Assembly (NCBI GenBank): GCA_003209065.1
Contig: QCSX01000013.1
Coordinates: forward strand, 1-43,799
Direction of reading: 5' to 3'
DNA length: 43,799 nucleotides
DNA from: Prochlorococcus sp. AG-670-N10
GTDB lineage: Bacteria; Cyanobacteriota; Cyanobacteriia; PCC-6307; Cyanobiaceae
In this document: positions 19,108 through 29,228 of the stretch, piece by piece
Numbering within the stretch: position 1 is the first letter of the stretch
How the letters are laid out: each line of letters opens with the position of its first letter
Translations under genes and position numbers: made by a program
Notes under the pieces: generated by a model
Database searches by the model: none
Told to the model about the DNA's origin: nothing
Seen by the model: only the letters and a program-made list of their open reading frames with translations

Positions 19108-20928
19108 TTACTTATTTAAATATCCTCTTGGAGTTAAAAATATTTCATCAACCAAAGTAGTTTTAGAATTACCAATAATAATGATTGATAGCATGTCTAT
19201 CTTCTGCAAAGGCAGGCTTTCTAAACTAAAAAAGCTCTTGGATTGATTTTCTCTTCCTACTTGTCTTCCTACTAAGACTGGAGTATCTCCTCGTCTATAT
19301 CCTAAGCATAATTCTATGGCTCTTTTTAATTGCCAATTTCTTTCAAGCGATTGTGGATTGAAAATAGCAATTACAAAGTCTCCCAATAAAGCACCTGCAA
19401 TTCTTTTTTCTATAGATTCCCAAGTGGTTAACTTATCACTCAAGCTGATTGAACAGAAGTCATTCATTAAGGGAGCCCCACCAATTGCCGCTGCCAACTG
19501 CATGCTACTTATTCCTGGATGTACTTCAAACAAAGGCCTATATTCTTTATTAACTTTCTGAATTAATTCTAAAAGTAGGCCAGCCATACCATAAAAACCT
19601 GCATCACCAGAGGATATTAGCGCTACTTTTATTCCCTCTTCAGCAAGTTGTATCGCTTTCTCACATCTCTCTCTTTCTTCAGTAAGATTGCTTTCAATCA
19701 TTACTTGATCTTTCCTTTTAAGAGGTTTAATTAGATCTAAATACATTTTGTATCCAATCCAAATAGAACATTTTGATAGAGCTTTTCTAGCATCATTTGT
19801 TAAATATGAAATATCTCCTGGGCCACTACCTACAATGTGAATCTCACCAGTTAATGGGGAATATTGATTTTGAGATTCACAGACTGCAATAGTTACTGCT
19901 CCAAAAGTACTTTTTGAAGAATCAGTACTTTTAAAAATTTTCTTTTCTTTCACTAGTTTTGAACCTTGTCCTGCGGCCAGAATGCAAGCTGCTTCAGCCA
20001 CTGAAGGTGTACCAATTTCATTGAGAACTACATTCGATGGGTTTGGTGTATTGATTACGGAGAGTTCTTCAGATGTAAAAAATCTTATAGGTAAATTTTT
20101 TTCTTTTGAGATCTCTAAAATTGCCTGCTCATCTTTTTTTAAATCAACGGTTGCAAAACCTGCAATTGATAATGGAGATAAATTATTAGTGGTTAAAAAA
20201 TTTTGTAAAGAGTCTTCAATTAATTCTTTACTCGTATTTCTCTCACAACCTAAACCGATCCATAGAGTTGGTGGATGCCAAGTATTTTTATGATTACCAA
20301 ATATAGATATATAAAAACTTGATTGCTTTTTCTCACAATCTTTATCTGATAAGTGAGTAATAGTATTTCCTGCTGAAGAGTTTTTCCATAAATTATTGCC
20401 TGATAATTGGCTGCAAAAAATCTCTTTATTCTTAGATTGCTTTATTACTAATTTTGACCAGTCCTTAATATCTCCAGATCTTTTCCATCCCCATTGATTT
20501 CCGAATGAGTCAATATTTAAGTAATTCTGATCAATTGAATTATTAGTCTCTATTATTTCACCACCGAATAAACTACATATCTGAAATGCAATGTTTTGGA
20601 TATTTGATTGATGAGCGCCAATGACAGGAACAATTTTTGATCCTTTCTTATCAATAACAACCACTCCAGGATCTTTATCTTTGGAGGATAATAAAGGAGA
20701 AATAAGTCTAATTGATGCGCCTACTGATCCGATAAAGATAATCAAATCCAATTGATCCCAATTTTCTCTAAGAATTTGCCTAGGTTTCACAAACTTAACT
20801 GAGTCTTTTATCTTTTTATCTTTCTTGGACGAGCTTCCTATGAAAATCTCATCAATAAATTCAGTTTTTTTTAGTCTTTTTAAAATCTCTTTTGAAGTAT
20901 CAGAAAAACCTATTGCAATACCTTTCAA
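19108..20928 (-). CDS. cobJ: CbiG-CobJ fusion: cobalamin biosynthesis protein / precorrin-3B C17-methyltransferase
   Basis: A 606-residue fusion acting in corrin ring formation. Residues about 1-215 are a CbiG N-terminal/central region (IIFIGSVGASIRLISPLL, VIDKKGSKIVPVIGAHQSN); 220-330 the CbiG C-terminal domain (WIGLGCERNTSKELIE, GFATVDLKKDE, GTPSVAEAACILAAG); about 360-606 the tetrapyrrole methylase domain (IVGSGPGDISYLT, ISSGDAGFYGMAGL, NPQS). Together the halves would carry out C17 methylation with ring contraction and the CbiG lactone-opening/deacetylation step. Such fusions are common in cyanobacteria, where the end product is usually pseudocobalamin. Confidence 0.93.
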   Translation of the reverse strand: MKGIAIGFSDTSKEILKRLKKTEFIDEIFIGSSSKKDKKIKDSVKFVKPRQILRENWDQLDLIIFIGSVGASIRLISPLLSSKDKDPGVVVIDKKGSKIVPVIGAHQSNIQNIAFQICSLFGGEIIETNNSIDQNYLNIDSFGNQWGWKRSGDIKDWSKLVIKQSKNKEIFCSQLSGNNLWKNSSAGNTITHLSDKDCEKKQSSFYISIFGNHKNTWHPPTLWIGLGCERNTSKELIEDSLQNFLTTNNLSPLSIAGFATVDLKKDEQAILEISKEKNLPIRFFTSEELSVINTPNPSNVVLNEIGTPSVAEAACILAAGQGSKLVKEKKIFKSTDSSKSTFGAVTIAVCESQNQYSPLTGEIHIVGSGPGDISYLTNDARKALSKCSIWIGYKMYLDLIKPLKRKDQVMIESNLTEERERCEKAIQLAEEGIKVALISSGDAGFYGMAGLLLELIQKVNKEYRPLFEVHPGISSMQLAAAIGGAPLMNDFCSISLSDKLTTWESIEKRIAGALLGDFVIAIFNPQSLERNWQLKRAIELCLGYRRGDTPVLVGRQVGRENQSKSFFSLESLPLQKIDMLSIIIIGNSKTTLVDEIFLTPRGYLNK

Positions 20929-21268
20929 TTTAAGAAGTTCTCTTTAATATCAATTTAAAACTATATCTCTTCGCTGCAATTAAAAAAAATAAAAACGAAA
21001 TATAAAAAAAAAATTAAAGAAATTCACGTCCTTTTTAAGTAATTATACTCAGAAGCTCCTTATGCAAATGGCTTTGGCGAAATATTAATTAAGTAACAAT
21101 CATTAGAACATTTGTTACGTTACTGCATATCGAAAGAATCTTTGACTTATTATTTTTAAAACGAAGATCTAAATTTTTGATTTTCATCGTTTTTTGAAGT
21201 TTATCATTGAGAGTAAGCTTTGAGATTTGATAAATCATCTTTAAGGTCAATTATTTTTGAGGTGCTAG
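20929..21268. promoter_or_regulatory. psaA: Divergent upstream region of psaA and cobJ
   Basis: This 340-base, very A/T-rich gap holds no gene that I can support. It must contain the psaA promoter and probably that of cobJ. Visible elements: TATACT (21044-21049), a possible -10; a seven-base inverted repeat GTAACAA (21093-21099) / TTGTTAC (21112-21118) with a directly repeated GTTAC just after it (21114-21123); TTGACT (21142-21147), a possible -35 without a good partner. GAGGTG before the psaA ATG is a fair ribosome site. Confidence 0.5.
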
Positions 21269-23572
21269 ATGACCATCAGCCCACCAGAAAGTGGAGAAAA
21301 AAACAAAAAAGTTTTGGAAGAGCCAGTAAAGGCTGATCCAAGACCTATTGATTTTGCCAAATTAGATAAACCAGGCTTCTGGTCAACTAAATTATCCAAA
21401 GGTCCAAAAACTACAACTTGGATTTGGAATTTGCATGCAGACGCGCATGATTTTGATATCCATACAGGAGATGCTGAAGAGGCAACTAGAAAGATCTTCT
21501 CAGCTCACTTTGGACATCTTGCAGTTATTTTTATTTGGATGAGTGCTGCATTTTTTCATGGAGCAAGATTTTCAAATTATTCAGGCTGGCTAGCTGATCC
21601 TACCCATGTAAAACCAGGGGCTCAACAAGTATGGGCAATAGTTGGACAAGAAATGCTAAATGGCGATCTTGGTGCTAACTACAACGGAATACAAATAAGT
21701 TCTGGAGTATTTCACATGTGGAGAGCATGGGGAATTACCAATGAAAGCGAATTAATGGCCTTAGCTATAGGAGCAGTTGTAATGGCTGCACTTATGCTTC
21801 ATGCAGGTATCTTCCATTATCATAAAGCCGCTCCAAAAATGGAATGGTTCCAAAATATAGAGTCAATGTTAAACCATCATATTGCTGGTTTAGTTGGCCT
21901 TGGATCACTAGCATGGGCAGGTCACTGTATACATATTGGTGCTCCGACTGCAGCACTTTTAGATGCGATTGATGCAGGCACACCTCTAGTTATTAATGGC
22001 AAAGAGATAGCAACAATTGCTGATATGCCAATGCCTCATCAATTGTGTGATCCTCAAATTATTGCTCAAATTTTTCCAGGACTAGCAAGTGGTACTGGAA
22101 ATTTCTTTAGCTTAAATTGGCTTGCTTTTTCAGATTTTCTAACTTTTAAAGGTGGTTTAAATCCTGTTACTGGAAGTCTATGGATGACTGATGTTTCACA
22201 TCATCATTTAGCTTTTGGAGTTATTGCGATAATTGGTGGTCATATGTATAGAACTAACTATGGTATTGGCCATAGTATGAAAGAAATATTAGATTCTCAA
22301 CAAGGAGATCCAATTTTATTTCCAGCGCCTAAAGGACATCAAGGACTCTTTGAATTTATGGCTGAAAGTAGACATGCACAGCTTTCTGTCAACTTAGCAA
22401 TGCTTGGTTCTCTTAGTATCTTGATCTCTCATCATATGTATGCGATGCCTCCGTATCCATATATCGCGACTGATTACATGACTGTGCTTGGTTTGTTTAC
22501 TCATCATATGTGGATAGGTGGATTATTTATAGTTGGAGCTGGAGCTCATGCGGGCATAGCGATGGTCAGAGATTATGATCCAGCAAAACATATAGATAAT
22601 GTTTTAGATAGGATTTTAAAAGCTAGAGATGCTTTAATAAGTCATCTTAATTGGGTTTGCATGTGGTTAGGTTTCCATAGCTTTGGACTCTATATTCACA
22701 ACGACACAATGAGAGCTTTAGGAAGACCTCAAGACATGTTTAGTGATTCTGCAATTCAACTTCAACCAATATTTGCTCAATGGGTTCAAAGTATTCAAGC
22801 TTCAGCCGTTGGTACTTCTATATTGGCCGGTACAGCAGAAGCCTTACCTCATAAAGCTATAAGTGAAGTATTTAATGGAAGTTTAGTTGAAGTAGGTGGA
22901 AAGGTTGCTATCGCTCCAATTCCCTTAGGAACTGCTGATTTGATGATTCATCACATTCATGCATTCCAAATACACGTAACAGTTTTAATTCTTCTTAAAG
23001 GTGTACTTTATGCAAGAAGCTCAAGATTGATCCCTGATAAAGCATCCTTAGGATTTAGATTTCCATGTGATGGTCCTGGTAGAGGAGGCACATGTCAAGT
23101 TTCTTCTTGGGATCATGTTTTCTTAGCACTCTTCTGGATGTATAACTGCTTATCAATTGTTATTTTCCATTTTTCTTGGAAGATGCAAAGTGATGTTTGG
23201 GGACTAACTGGAGGAAACTTCTCTCAAAGTGCCATTACTATTAATGGTTGGCTTAGAGACTTTTTATGGGCGCAATCTTCTCAGGTTTTGACCAGTTATG
23301 GTTCAGCTATAAGTATGTATGGTTTGATGTTCTTAGGAGCACACTTTATCTGGGCATTTAGCTTAATGTTCTTATTCAGCGGAAGAGGTTACTGGCAAGA
23401 ACTGTTTGAATCAATTGTTTGGGCTCATAATAAACTTAAAGTTGCTCCAACAATTCAACCAAGAGCACTATCAATTACTCAAGGTCGTGCAGTTGGCGTT
23501 ACTCACTTCTTAGTGGGTGGTATTGCGACTACTTGGGCATTCTTCCATGCTCGCCTATTCGGGCTTGGCTAA
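21269..23572 (+). CDS. psaA: Photosystem I P700 apoprotein A1
   Basis: PsaA (767 aa) with PsaB forms the photosystem I core, binding P700, the primary acceptors and most antenna chlorophylls in the thylakoid. Eleven membrane helices rich in histidine ligands are recognisable. The FX iron-sulphur ligands are C600 and C609 in [12 protein letters not shown]. The N terminus is a soluble, Lys/Pro-rich 45-residue stretch before the conserved [17 protein letters not shown]. psaB follows after 27 bases, so both are on one transcript. Confidence 0.99.
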   Translation: MTISPPESGEKNKKVLEEPVKADPRPIDFAKLDKPGFWSTKLSKGPKTTTWIWNLHADAHDFDIHTGDAEEATRKIFSAHFGHLAVIFIWMSAAFFHGARFSNYSGWLADPTHVKPGAQQVWAIVGQEMLNGDLGANYNGIQISSGVFHMWRAWGITNESELMALAIGAVVMAALMLHAGIFHYHKAAPKMEWFQNIESMLNHHIAGLVGLGSLAWAGHCIHIGAPTAALLDAIDAGTPLVINGKEIATIADMPMPHQLCDPQIIAQIFPGLASGTGNFFSLNWLAFSDFLTFKGGLNPVTGSLWMTDVSHHHLAFGVIAIIGGHMYRTNYGIGHSMKEILDSQQGDPILFPAPKGHQGLFEFMAESRHAQLSVNLAMLGSLSILISHHMYAMPPYPYIATDYMTVLGLFTHHMWIGGLFIVGAGAHAGIAMVRDYDPAKHIDNVLDRILKARDALISHLNWVCMWLGFHSFGLYIHNDTMRALGRPQDMFSDSAIQLQPIFAQWVQSIQASAVGTSILAGTAEALPHKAISEVFNGSLVEVGGKVAIAPIPLGTADLMIHHIHAFQIHVTVLILLKGVLYARSSRLIPDKASLGFRFPCDGPGRGGTCQVSSWDHVFLALFWMYNCLSIVIFHFSWKMQSDVWGLTGGNFSQSAITINGWLRDFLWAQSSQVLTSYGSAISMYGLMFLGAHFIWAFSLMFLFSGRGYWQELFESIVWAHNKLKVAPTIQPRALSITQGRAVGVTHFLVGGIATTWAFFHARLFGLG

Positions 23573-23599
23573 ATAACCTGAACTTCTCCTTTTTATACA

Positions 23600-25828
23600 A
23601 TGGCAACAAAATTTCCATCATTTAACCAGGGTCTAGCTCAGGACCCTACAACTCGCCGAATATGGTACGGAATAGCTACTGCTCATGACTTTGAAAGTCA
23701 TGATGGTATGACTGAAGAAAAGCTTTATCAGAAGTTATTTTCTACACATTTCGGACATCTAGCAATAATTGCCCTTTGGGTAGCCGGTAATCTTTTCCAT
23801 ATCGCTTGGCAAGGTAATTTTGAGCAATTTGTACTTGATCCTACTCATGTTCGTCCTATAGCTCATGCTATTTGGGATCCTCATTTTGGATCTGGTATTA
23901 CGGAAGCGATGACACAGGCAGGTGCCAGTGGCCCTGTAAACATAGCTTATTCAGGCTTATATCATTGGTGGTACACAATTGGTATGAGAACTAATGAGCA
24001 GCTGTTCCAAGCTTCAATCTTTATGAGTATCTTGGCTTGCTGGACCTTATTTGCTGGTTGGTTACATTTGCAACCAAAATTCAGACCTTCACTTGCTTGG
24101 TTTAAAAATGCTGAGTCTAGATTAAATCATCATTTGGCTGTTTTATTTGGTTTTAGTAGTATTGCTTGGACAGGACACTTAGTTCATGTAGCTATACCTG
24201 AATCAAGAGGCCAGCATGTAGGTTGGGATAATTGGTTGACAGTACTCCCTCATCCTGCTGGATTAGCTCCATTCTTTACTTTGAATTGGGGTGCGTATGC
24301 ACAAAACCCTGACTCATTGGAACAAGTATTTGGAACTTCTGAAGGGGCTGGAACAGCAATATTTACCTTCTTAGGAGGCTTACATCCCCAAAGTGAAGCA
24401 TTATGGCTAACTGACATAGCACATCACCACATTGCAATTGGTACCATATTTGTAATTGCAGGACATATGTATAGAAATACATTTGGAATTGGTCATAGTT
24501 TAAAAGAAATTACAGAAGCTCATAACACAAGACATCCTAATGATCCTCATAAAGGGAATTTTGGAATTAACCATGATGGAATCTATGAGACAGTAAATAA
24601 CTCTTTACACTTCCAGTTGGGATTAGCTTTAGCATCACTTGGAGTAGCTACTTCTTTGGTAGCTCAACATATGGGTGCTCTTCCTTCATATGCTTTTATT
24701 GCAAGAGATTACACCACGCAATCTGCTCTTTATACTCATCATCAATACATTGCTATGTTTTTGATGGTTGGAGCATTTGCACATGGAGCAATATTCTTCG
24801 TAAGAGATTATGATCCTGAATTAAATAAAGATAACGTTTTAGCTAGAGTTTTAGGAACTAAAGAAGCCTTAATAAGTCATTTGAGTTGGGTAACAATGTT
24901 ACTTGGCTTCCATACTTTGGGAATATATGTTCATAATGACGTTGTTGTAGCTTTTGGTAATCCGGAAAAACAAATTCTAATCGAACCAGTTTTTGCGCAG
25001 TTTGTGCAAGCAGCTCAAGGTAAAATGATGTATGGCTTTGATGCTTTATTATCTGACCCTACAAGTTCTGCTAGCCTTGCGGCAAATTCTTTACCAGGGA
25101 ATCATTATTGGATGGATTTAATTAATAGACAAGATGCTCTTAGTTCTTTCTTACCTATAGGTCCTGCAGATTTCTTAGTTCACCATGCGATTGCTCTTGG
25201 ACTTCATACAACTGCATTAATCCTTATTAAAGGAGCTTTAGATGCAAGAGGAACAAAACTAATTCCCGATAAGAAAGACTTAGGTTATGCATTCCCATGT
25301 GATGGCCCAGGTCGTGGAGGTACATGTGATAGCTCTTCTTGGGATGCGATGTATCTTGCAATGTTCTGGGCTTTGAACTTGATAGCGTGGGTAACTTTCT
25401 ATTGGCATTGGAAACATTTAGCTATATGGCAAGGTAATGTAGCTCAATTTAATGAGTCAGGAACTTATTTAATGGGTTGGTTTAGAGATTATCTTTGGTT
25501 AAACTCTGCTCAACTAATTAATGGTTACAATCCGTTTGGTGTGAATTCTCTTTCTGTCTGGGCTTGGATGTTCCTCTTCGGCCATCTAGTATGGGCAACT
25601 GGATTCATGTTCTTGATATCATGGAGAGGTTATTGGCAAGAATTAATTGAGACATTAGTTTGGGCTCATCAGCGTACTCCAATTGCCAACCTTGTAGGTT
25701 GGAGAGATAAGCCTGTTGCTCTTTCAATTGTTCAAGCAAGACTAGTTGGATTAGCTCATTTCACAATTGGAAACATCCTTACTTTTGGAGCATTTGTAAT
25801 AGCATCTACTTCCGGTAAGTTTGGATAA
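23600..25828 (+). CDS. psaB: Photosystem I P700 apoprotein A2
   Basis: PsaB (742 aa) is the partner of PsaA and supplies the other two cysteines of the FX cluster, C567 and C576, in the same [12 protein letters not shown] motif. [20 protein letters not shown] is the family N terminus. It is transcribed with psaA and ends at a strong intrinsic terminator 19 bases downstream, which closes the operon. The leader before its ATG shows no Shine-Dalgarno sequence. Confidence 0.99.
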   Translation: MATKFPSFNQGLAQDPTTRRIWYGIATAHDFESHDGMTEEKLYQKLFSTHFGHLAIIALWVAGNLFHIAWQGNFEQFVLDPTHVRPIAHAIWDPHFGSGITEAMTQAGASGPVNIAYSGLYHWWYTIGMRTNEQLFQASIFMSILACWTLFAGWLHLQPKFRPSLAWFKNAESRLNHHLAVLFGFSSIAWTGHLVHVAIPESRGQHVGWDNWLTVLPHPAGLAPFFTLNWGAYAQNPDSLEQVFGTSEGAGTAIFTFLGGLHPQSEALWLTDIAHHHIAIGTIFVIAGHMYRNTFGIGHSLKEITEAHNTRHPNDPHKGNFGINHDGIYETVNNSLHFQLGLALASLGVATSLVAQHMGALPSYAFIARDYTTQSALYTHHQYIAMFLMVGAFAHGAIFFVRDYDPELNKDNVLARVLGTKEALISHLSWVTMLLGFHTLGIYVHNDVVVAFGNPEKQILIEPVFAQFVQAAQGKMMYGFDALLSDPTSSASLAANSLPGNHYWMDLINRQDALSSFLPIGPADFLVHHAIALGLHTTALILIKGALDARGTKLIPDKKDLGYAFPCDGPGRGGTCDSSSWDAMYLAMFWALNLIAWVTFYWHWKHLAIWQGNVAQFNESGTYLMGWFRDYLWLNSAQLINGYNPFGVNSLSVWAWMFLFGHLVWATGFMFLISWRGYWQELIETLVWAHQRTPIANLVGWRDKPVALSIVQARLVGLAHFTIGNILTFGAFVIASTSGKFG

Positions 25829-25846
25829 ATTATTTTTAAATAATCT

Positions 25847-25877
25847 AAATCACCACTAATATGGTGATTTTTTTTTG
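25847..25877 (+). terminator. Intrinsic terminator of psaAB
   Basis: Perfect nine-base arms AAATCACCA (25847-25855) and TGGTGATTT (25862-25870) enclose a six-base loop CTAATA, and a run of nine T (25868-25876) follows. This is the only textbook rho-independent terminator that I find in the window, at the end of the most highly expressed photosynthesis operon. Confidence 0.88.
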
Positions 25878-25915
25878 TTTATTTCTCTGGATTAAGTTAA
25901 ATTTAATTATTATTA

Positions 25916-26006
25916 ATCGCAATTCGTAGGAATTGCAGATGTTCAATTATTAAGTTTTGGCTTATTAAACGAACTTTTAATTAGAACTTAACACGAAAGT
26001 CAAAAC
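25916..26006 (+). ncRNA. Possible structured RNA downstream of psaB
   Basis: Beyond the psaAB terminator, the spacer has a hairpin with arms GCAATTC (25919-25925) and GAATTGC (25930-25936) and a GTAG loop, extendable by ATC/GAT with one bulged A. A second inverted repeat TTAAGTT (25950-25956) / AACTTAA (25985-25991) follows. Two successive stems in non-coding sequence between a terminator and a minus-strand gene suggest a small RNA, or regulatory structure, but no promoter or terminator of its own is clear. Strand is assumed. Confidence 0.22.
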
Positions 26007-26058
26007 AGGCCAATTTATAGGATTAGAAAAATTCAAATAAAAATAAACAACTGAATTT

Positions 26059-26448
26059 TTATTTGAATCTTCTTATAAGAGCAGCTGAAAGTTTTACTAT
26101 TTCTGGATCCATATCTTTTAAACCGCGTCTGAGTAAGGGTAATGTAGATTTATCAGATAATTCGTCTGCTAAATTTAAAGCTTTCAATTTATCTTCTGCT
26201 GAACCTCTAAAAAGGTTATTCATTTTTTCTCTTAGTTTTCTTTTATAAAACTCTGAGTACTTATTAGAGCAATTTTGATAATGATTATTTGTTTTTGCTG
26301 AAGGGGTAATTATATTATTTTGATTATGAATCTCTTTCATAGGATATAATTTCTTTCTATTAAAAGCATTAAATATATATTTTCTTTTAAAAATTACTAT
26401 AAAAAATATTATTAAAATAATCAGAATTATTGAGAGAAACTTGATCAT
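26059..26448 (-). CDS. Membrane-anchored HEAT-repeat-like small protein
   Basis: A 129-residue protein that I do not recognise as a named gene. Residues 2-21 are a strongly hydrophobic single helix followed by KRK, so the bulk should face the cytoplasm. A polar linker (36-65) leads to a helical C-terminal part; GSAEDKLKALNLADELSD and STLPLLRRGLKDMDPEIVKL look like HEAT/armadillo-type helices. It is encoded opposite to and between psaB and psaI. A role near thylakoid or plasma membrane complexes is conceivable from position only. Confidence 0.68.
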   Translation of the reverse strand: MIKFLSIILIILIIFFIVIFKRKYIFNAFNRKKLYPMKEIHNQNNIITPSAKTNNHYQNCSNKYSEFYKRKLREKMNNLFRGSAEDKLKALNLADELSDKSTLPLLRRGLKDMDPEIVKLSAALIRRFK

Positions 26449-26540
26449 ATATAAAGTTAATAATTTTTATATCATCCAGTAATAAAAGTAACACTATTTG
26501 TCCTTTAAATACTAAAGTGTTCAAAGATCTTTAATAGATT

Positions 26541-26654
26541 ATGCCATCTGATTTTTCAACGTTCTTACCATCAATCTTTGTCCCATTGATTGGTCTAGTA
26601 ACCCCAGCAGTATTTCTTGTATTAATTGGAAGATTGATTACAGCTACTGATTAA
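26541..26654 (+). CDS. psaI: Photosystem I subunit VIII
   Basis: PsaI is a single-helix protein of 37 residues at the rim of photosystem I that helps PsaL bind. Translation from ATG 26541 gives MPSDFSTFLPSIFVPLIGLV followed by TPAVFLVLIGRLITATD: one membrane helix preceded by the conserved FLPSIFVPLIGLV-type segment. It is 27 bases upstream of psaL, the usual partner and neighbour in Prochlorococcus. It is short enough to be missed by gene finders. Confidence 0.93.
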   Translation: MPSDFSTFLPSIFVPLIGLVTPAVFLVLIGRLITATD

Positions 26655-26681
26655 ATAAATTCAATTACACTTTTATTAAAA

Positions 26682-27281
26682 ATGAGCGACTTTCAAAAAT
26701 CATTCTCAGAATCAACAAGTTCTATTAAATTTGATGAGAAATACATAGATAATTCTGTTCAGCCAAATGATATTGGTATCGCCAATCAATGGGCTGTTAA
26801 ACCAGTTTCAGATCCATGTGTTGGAAATCTTGCAACACCCGTTAATAGTGGTTACTTTACAAAAGCATTTATTAATAATTTACCCTTTTATAGAGAAGGA
26901 ATTTCTCCAAATTTTAGGGGTTTAGAAACTGGAGCAGCATTTGGATATCTTTTATATGGTCCATTTTCTATGACTGGTCCGTTAAGAAATTCAGATTTTG
27001 CATTAACGGCAGGACTTCTTGCATCAATAGGGGCAGTTCATATATTAACAGGGCTTTTGGTTCTTTATAATGCCCCTGGAAAAGCTCCTAATGTTCAGCC
27101 TCCAGACGCTACCGTATATAATCCTCCTGCAGACTTGTTTACTAGAACAGGTTGGGCCGATTTTACAAGTGGGTTTTGGTTAGGTGGTTGTGGTGGGGCT
27201 GTTTTTGCTTGGCTTCTTGTAGGAACTCTCCATTTAGATACCATAATGCCAATTGTTAAAAATATTTGGACTACGGGTTAA
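26682..27281 (+). CDS. psaL: Photosystem I subunit XI
   Basis: PsaL (199 aa) forms the trimerisation domain of cyanobacterial photosystem I. The core starts near residue 39 ([19 protein letters not shown]), with [20 protein letters not shown] and three hydrophobic helices (about 70-90, 106-130, 165-190). The first 38 residues form a polar extension compared with freshwater cyanobacteria. It is co-oriented with psaI and converges on the NlpC/P60 gene with a 52-base gap lacking a clear terminator. Confidence 0.97.
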   Translation: MSDFQKSFSESTSSIKFDEKYIDNSVQPNDIGIANQWAVKPVSDPCVGNLATPVNSGYFTKAFINNLPFYREGISPNFRGLETGAAFGYLLYGPFSMTGPLRNSDFALTAGLLASIGAVHILTGLLVLYNAPGKAPNVQPPDATVYNPPADLFTRTGWADFTSGFWLGGCGGAVFAWLLVGTLHLDTIMPIVKNIWTTG

Positions 27282-27333
27282 TTTCATAATTTAACTAGAG
27301 CATATTCTTAATAGTAATTTTTTAAATAAAATA

Positions 27334-28089
27334 TTATCTTATAGATTTATTCCATCTGTATGATCTAGTGATTCTTCCTGCAGAAATAAGTTTTGCTTGA
27401 TAATGTAAAGAAATTTTATCGTTAGTATCTTTTAAAGTGTCTATTCCTATACCATTTCTTCCGTAATCTATACCCGAACTATGGTAATAAAGTCCATCTC
27501 CTTTATAAATCCCAACATGATCACATTTGTTTTTGTTTCCAAAAAATAAAATATCTCCTTTCTTAAGTGATTTATTTTTTTCTTTGAAATTGAAAAGATG
27601 CCTACAAAAACTTTTAATTTGATAAGAATCTCTAGGTATATAAATTTCATGATTTAAAAAAGCGCTTTGAATTAAGCCAGAACAGTCAAAATTAGGACCC
27701 AACGTACCACCCCAAAGATATATATTTTTTACCTTAGATCGATCTTGGATCCAATTAAGAATCAATGGGATTTTTGCTTGTATTAACATTTGATCAGATT
27801 CAACAAAATTATTTTTAATATCAAATCGCTCAATAAATAATTTATCTAAATCAATCCAGCATATATAACCATCTTCATAAAATTGAACTAATATCCTCGA
27901 TAATTTATTTTTACTCTGATAATGACTTGGATAAACAAGTCTAAAAATTCTATTTTTGAGTATTTCCGTCACTAAATTATTTTTAGTTTCATTTTGATAT
28001 CCAGAAATATTAATTTTTACTTTCCACCAAATAGTGTTTGAAAAATTAGTTTGCTTAAATAGTGAAATAGGGTCTATATGTTCTTTCAT
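27334..28089 (-). CDS. NlpC/P60-family cell-wall peptidase
   Basis: A 251-residue protein whose C-terminal half (about 115-245) is an NlpC/P60 domain: catalytic C136 in NFDCSGLIQSAF, H191 in CDHVGIYKGDG and third residue H203 in YYHSSG. These enzymes cut gamma-D-glutamyl-diamino-acid bonds in peptidoglycan stem peptides. The N-terminal half (about 40-95) has a beta-rich pattern consistent with an SH3-like wall-binding domain. No signal peptide is seen, so it may act on recycled muropeptides or exit by another route. Its start almost touches that of the divergent serine hydrolase. Confidence 0.86.
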   Translation of the reverse strand: MKEHIDPISLFKQTNFSNTIWWKVKINISGYQNETKNNLVTEILKNRIFRLVYPSHYQSKNKLSRILVQFYEDGYICWIDLDKLFIERFDIKNNFVESDQMLIQAKIPLILNWIQDRSKVKNIYLWGGTLGPNFDCSGLIQSAFLNHEIYIPRDSYQIKSFCRHLFNFKEKNKSLKKGDILFFGNKNKCDHVGIYKGDGLYYHSSGIDYGRNGIGIDTLKDTNDKISLHYQAKLISAGRITRSYRWNKSIR

Positions 28090-28092
28090 AAA

Positions 28093-28995
28093 ATGTCTTT
28101 TTATTATTTACGAGAAGAAATGGGTTTAGCCTTAAATGATATTTTAGAGAGAGTTTGCTCTAACAATATAGAAAATTTAAGGAATGATATCGCAATAACT
28201 TGGATCAATTATAAATGTGAAAGCAATCATATAAATAAAGGCTTTGGATTTGGACTCAATAATAGAAAACTCATTTATCCTGCAAGCATCGTAAAGCTAG
28301 TTTATGGCCTTGCTGCATACTCATGGATTGATACAAAAAAAATATTATTAACCCAAGAAATAAGTGATGCAGTCAATAAAATGCTTTTTTACTCAAGTAA
28401 TGATGCAACAAGCTTTTTAATCGATATTATCACTGGGACTACAAGCGGTCCATGTATAGAGGGAGATCCTTGGGAGAATTGGAAATATCAAAGATCAATA
28501 ATCAATGATTGGTTAAAAGAGCTTAATTGGAATGAATTAAATGAAATAAATTGCTGCCAAAAAACTTGGGATGATGGACCATTTGGTCGAGAAAAAGAAT
28601 TTTACGGAACTAAAAACAGCAATAGAAATATGATGACAACAGATGCTACTGCTAGGATTTTGGAGGAGATAATGATAAAGATTGATTATCAAAAAGATAA
28701 TTTAAATTTAAGAAGTTTTTTAAAAAGAAATTTAAATAAGAATGTTCTTAATAATGATCCTCTTAATCAAGTAGATGGTTTTTTAGGAGAGGGATTACCG
28801 GAGAATATTAATTTCTGGAGTAAAGCAGGCCTCATGTCACAAGCTAGACATGATGCTGCTTGGTGGGTTAATAACGACTCAGTTCAGACTTTATTAGTTG
28901 TTTTTGGTAATGGAGAAAAATACTTCAAAGATGAGACCTTATTTCCCGAAATAGCAAAGGCTGTTTACAAATATAATAATAATAATTTTGTTTAA
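28093..28995 (+). CDS. Class A beta-lactamase-like serine hydrolase
   Basis: A protein of about 300 residues with a beta-lactamase/transpeptidase-like fold. Numbered from the ATG at 28078: the SxxK motif is S70-I-V-K73, SxN is S106-S-N108 and the KTG-type motif is K249-A-G251. The general-base loop glutamate of true class A enzymes is not obvious, and there is no signal peptide, so penicillin resistance should not be assumed. Start options are ATG 28078, 28093 and 28120; I take 28093 (MSFYYLREEMGLAL) because 28078 overlaps the divergent gene. Confidence 0.78.
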   Translation: MSFYYLREEMGLALNDILERVCSNNIENLRNDIAITWINYKCESNHINKGFGFGLNNRKLIYPASIVKLVYGLAAYSWIDTKKILLTQEISDAVNKMLFYSSNDATSFLIDIITGTTSGPCIEGDPWENWKYQRSIINDWLKELNWNELNEINCCQKTWDDGPFGREKEFYGTKNSNRNMMTTDATARILEEIMIKIDYQKDNLNLRSFLKRNLNKNVLNNDPLNQVDGFLGEGLPENINFWSKAGLMSQARHDAAWWVNNDSVQTLLVVFGNGEKYFKDETLFPEIAKAVYKYNNNNFV

Positions 28996-28997
28996 TA

Positions 28998-29228
28998 TTA
29001 ATTTAAATCATCTAAGAAATCTCTATCTAATTTATTTGTATAGGCTTCGTAAGGTAACATCATAACCTCATTAAAATCCAAATCATTCAGAATCCATTCT
29101 TTATATTCAGCTATTAAACTATTTCTATCTTTATTATCTAATTCATGAATGCGTAATGCAGTATCTTTTAGGTTTTCTTTAATCAGGTTTTCAAGTTCTT
29201 TTTTATTCATATCAGCTTGCTTCTCCAT
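28998..29228 (-). CDS. Small acidic protein of unknown function, downstream of resolvase-like gene
   Basis: A 70-76 residue protein that I do not recognise. It is charged and helical (KELENLIKENLKDTALRIHE, then DLDFNEVMMLPYEAY, then NKLDRDFLDDLN) with no cysteine and no membrane segment. The start at 29228 overlaps the resolvase-like gene by 17 bases; ATG 29210 (MNKKELENL) lies just past that gene's stop, with GGAGAAG upstream, and is about equally likely. The tight linkage suggests co-expression and perhaps a physical partner. An antitoxin-like or adaptor role would be speculation. Confidence 0.68.
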   Translation of the reverse strand: MEKQADMNKKELENLIKENLKDTALRIHELDNKDRNSLIAEYKEWILNDLDFNEVMMLPYEAYTNKLDRDFLDDLN

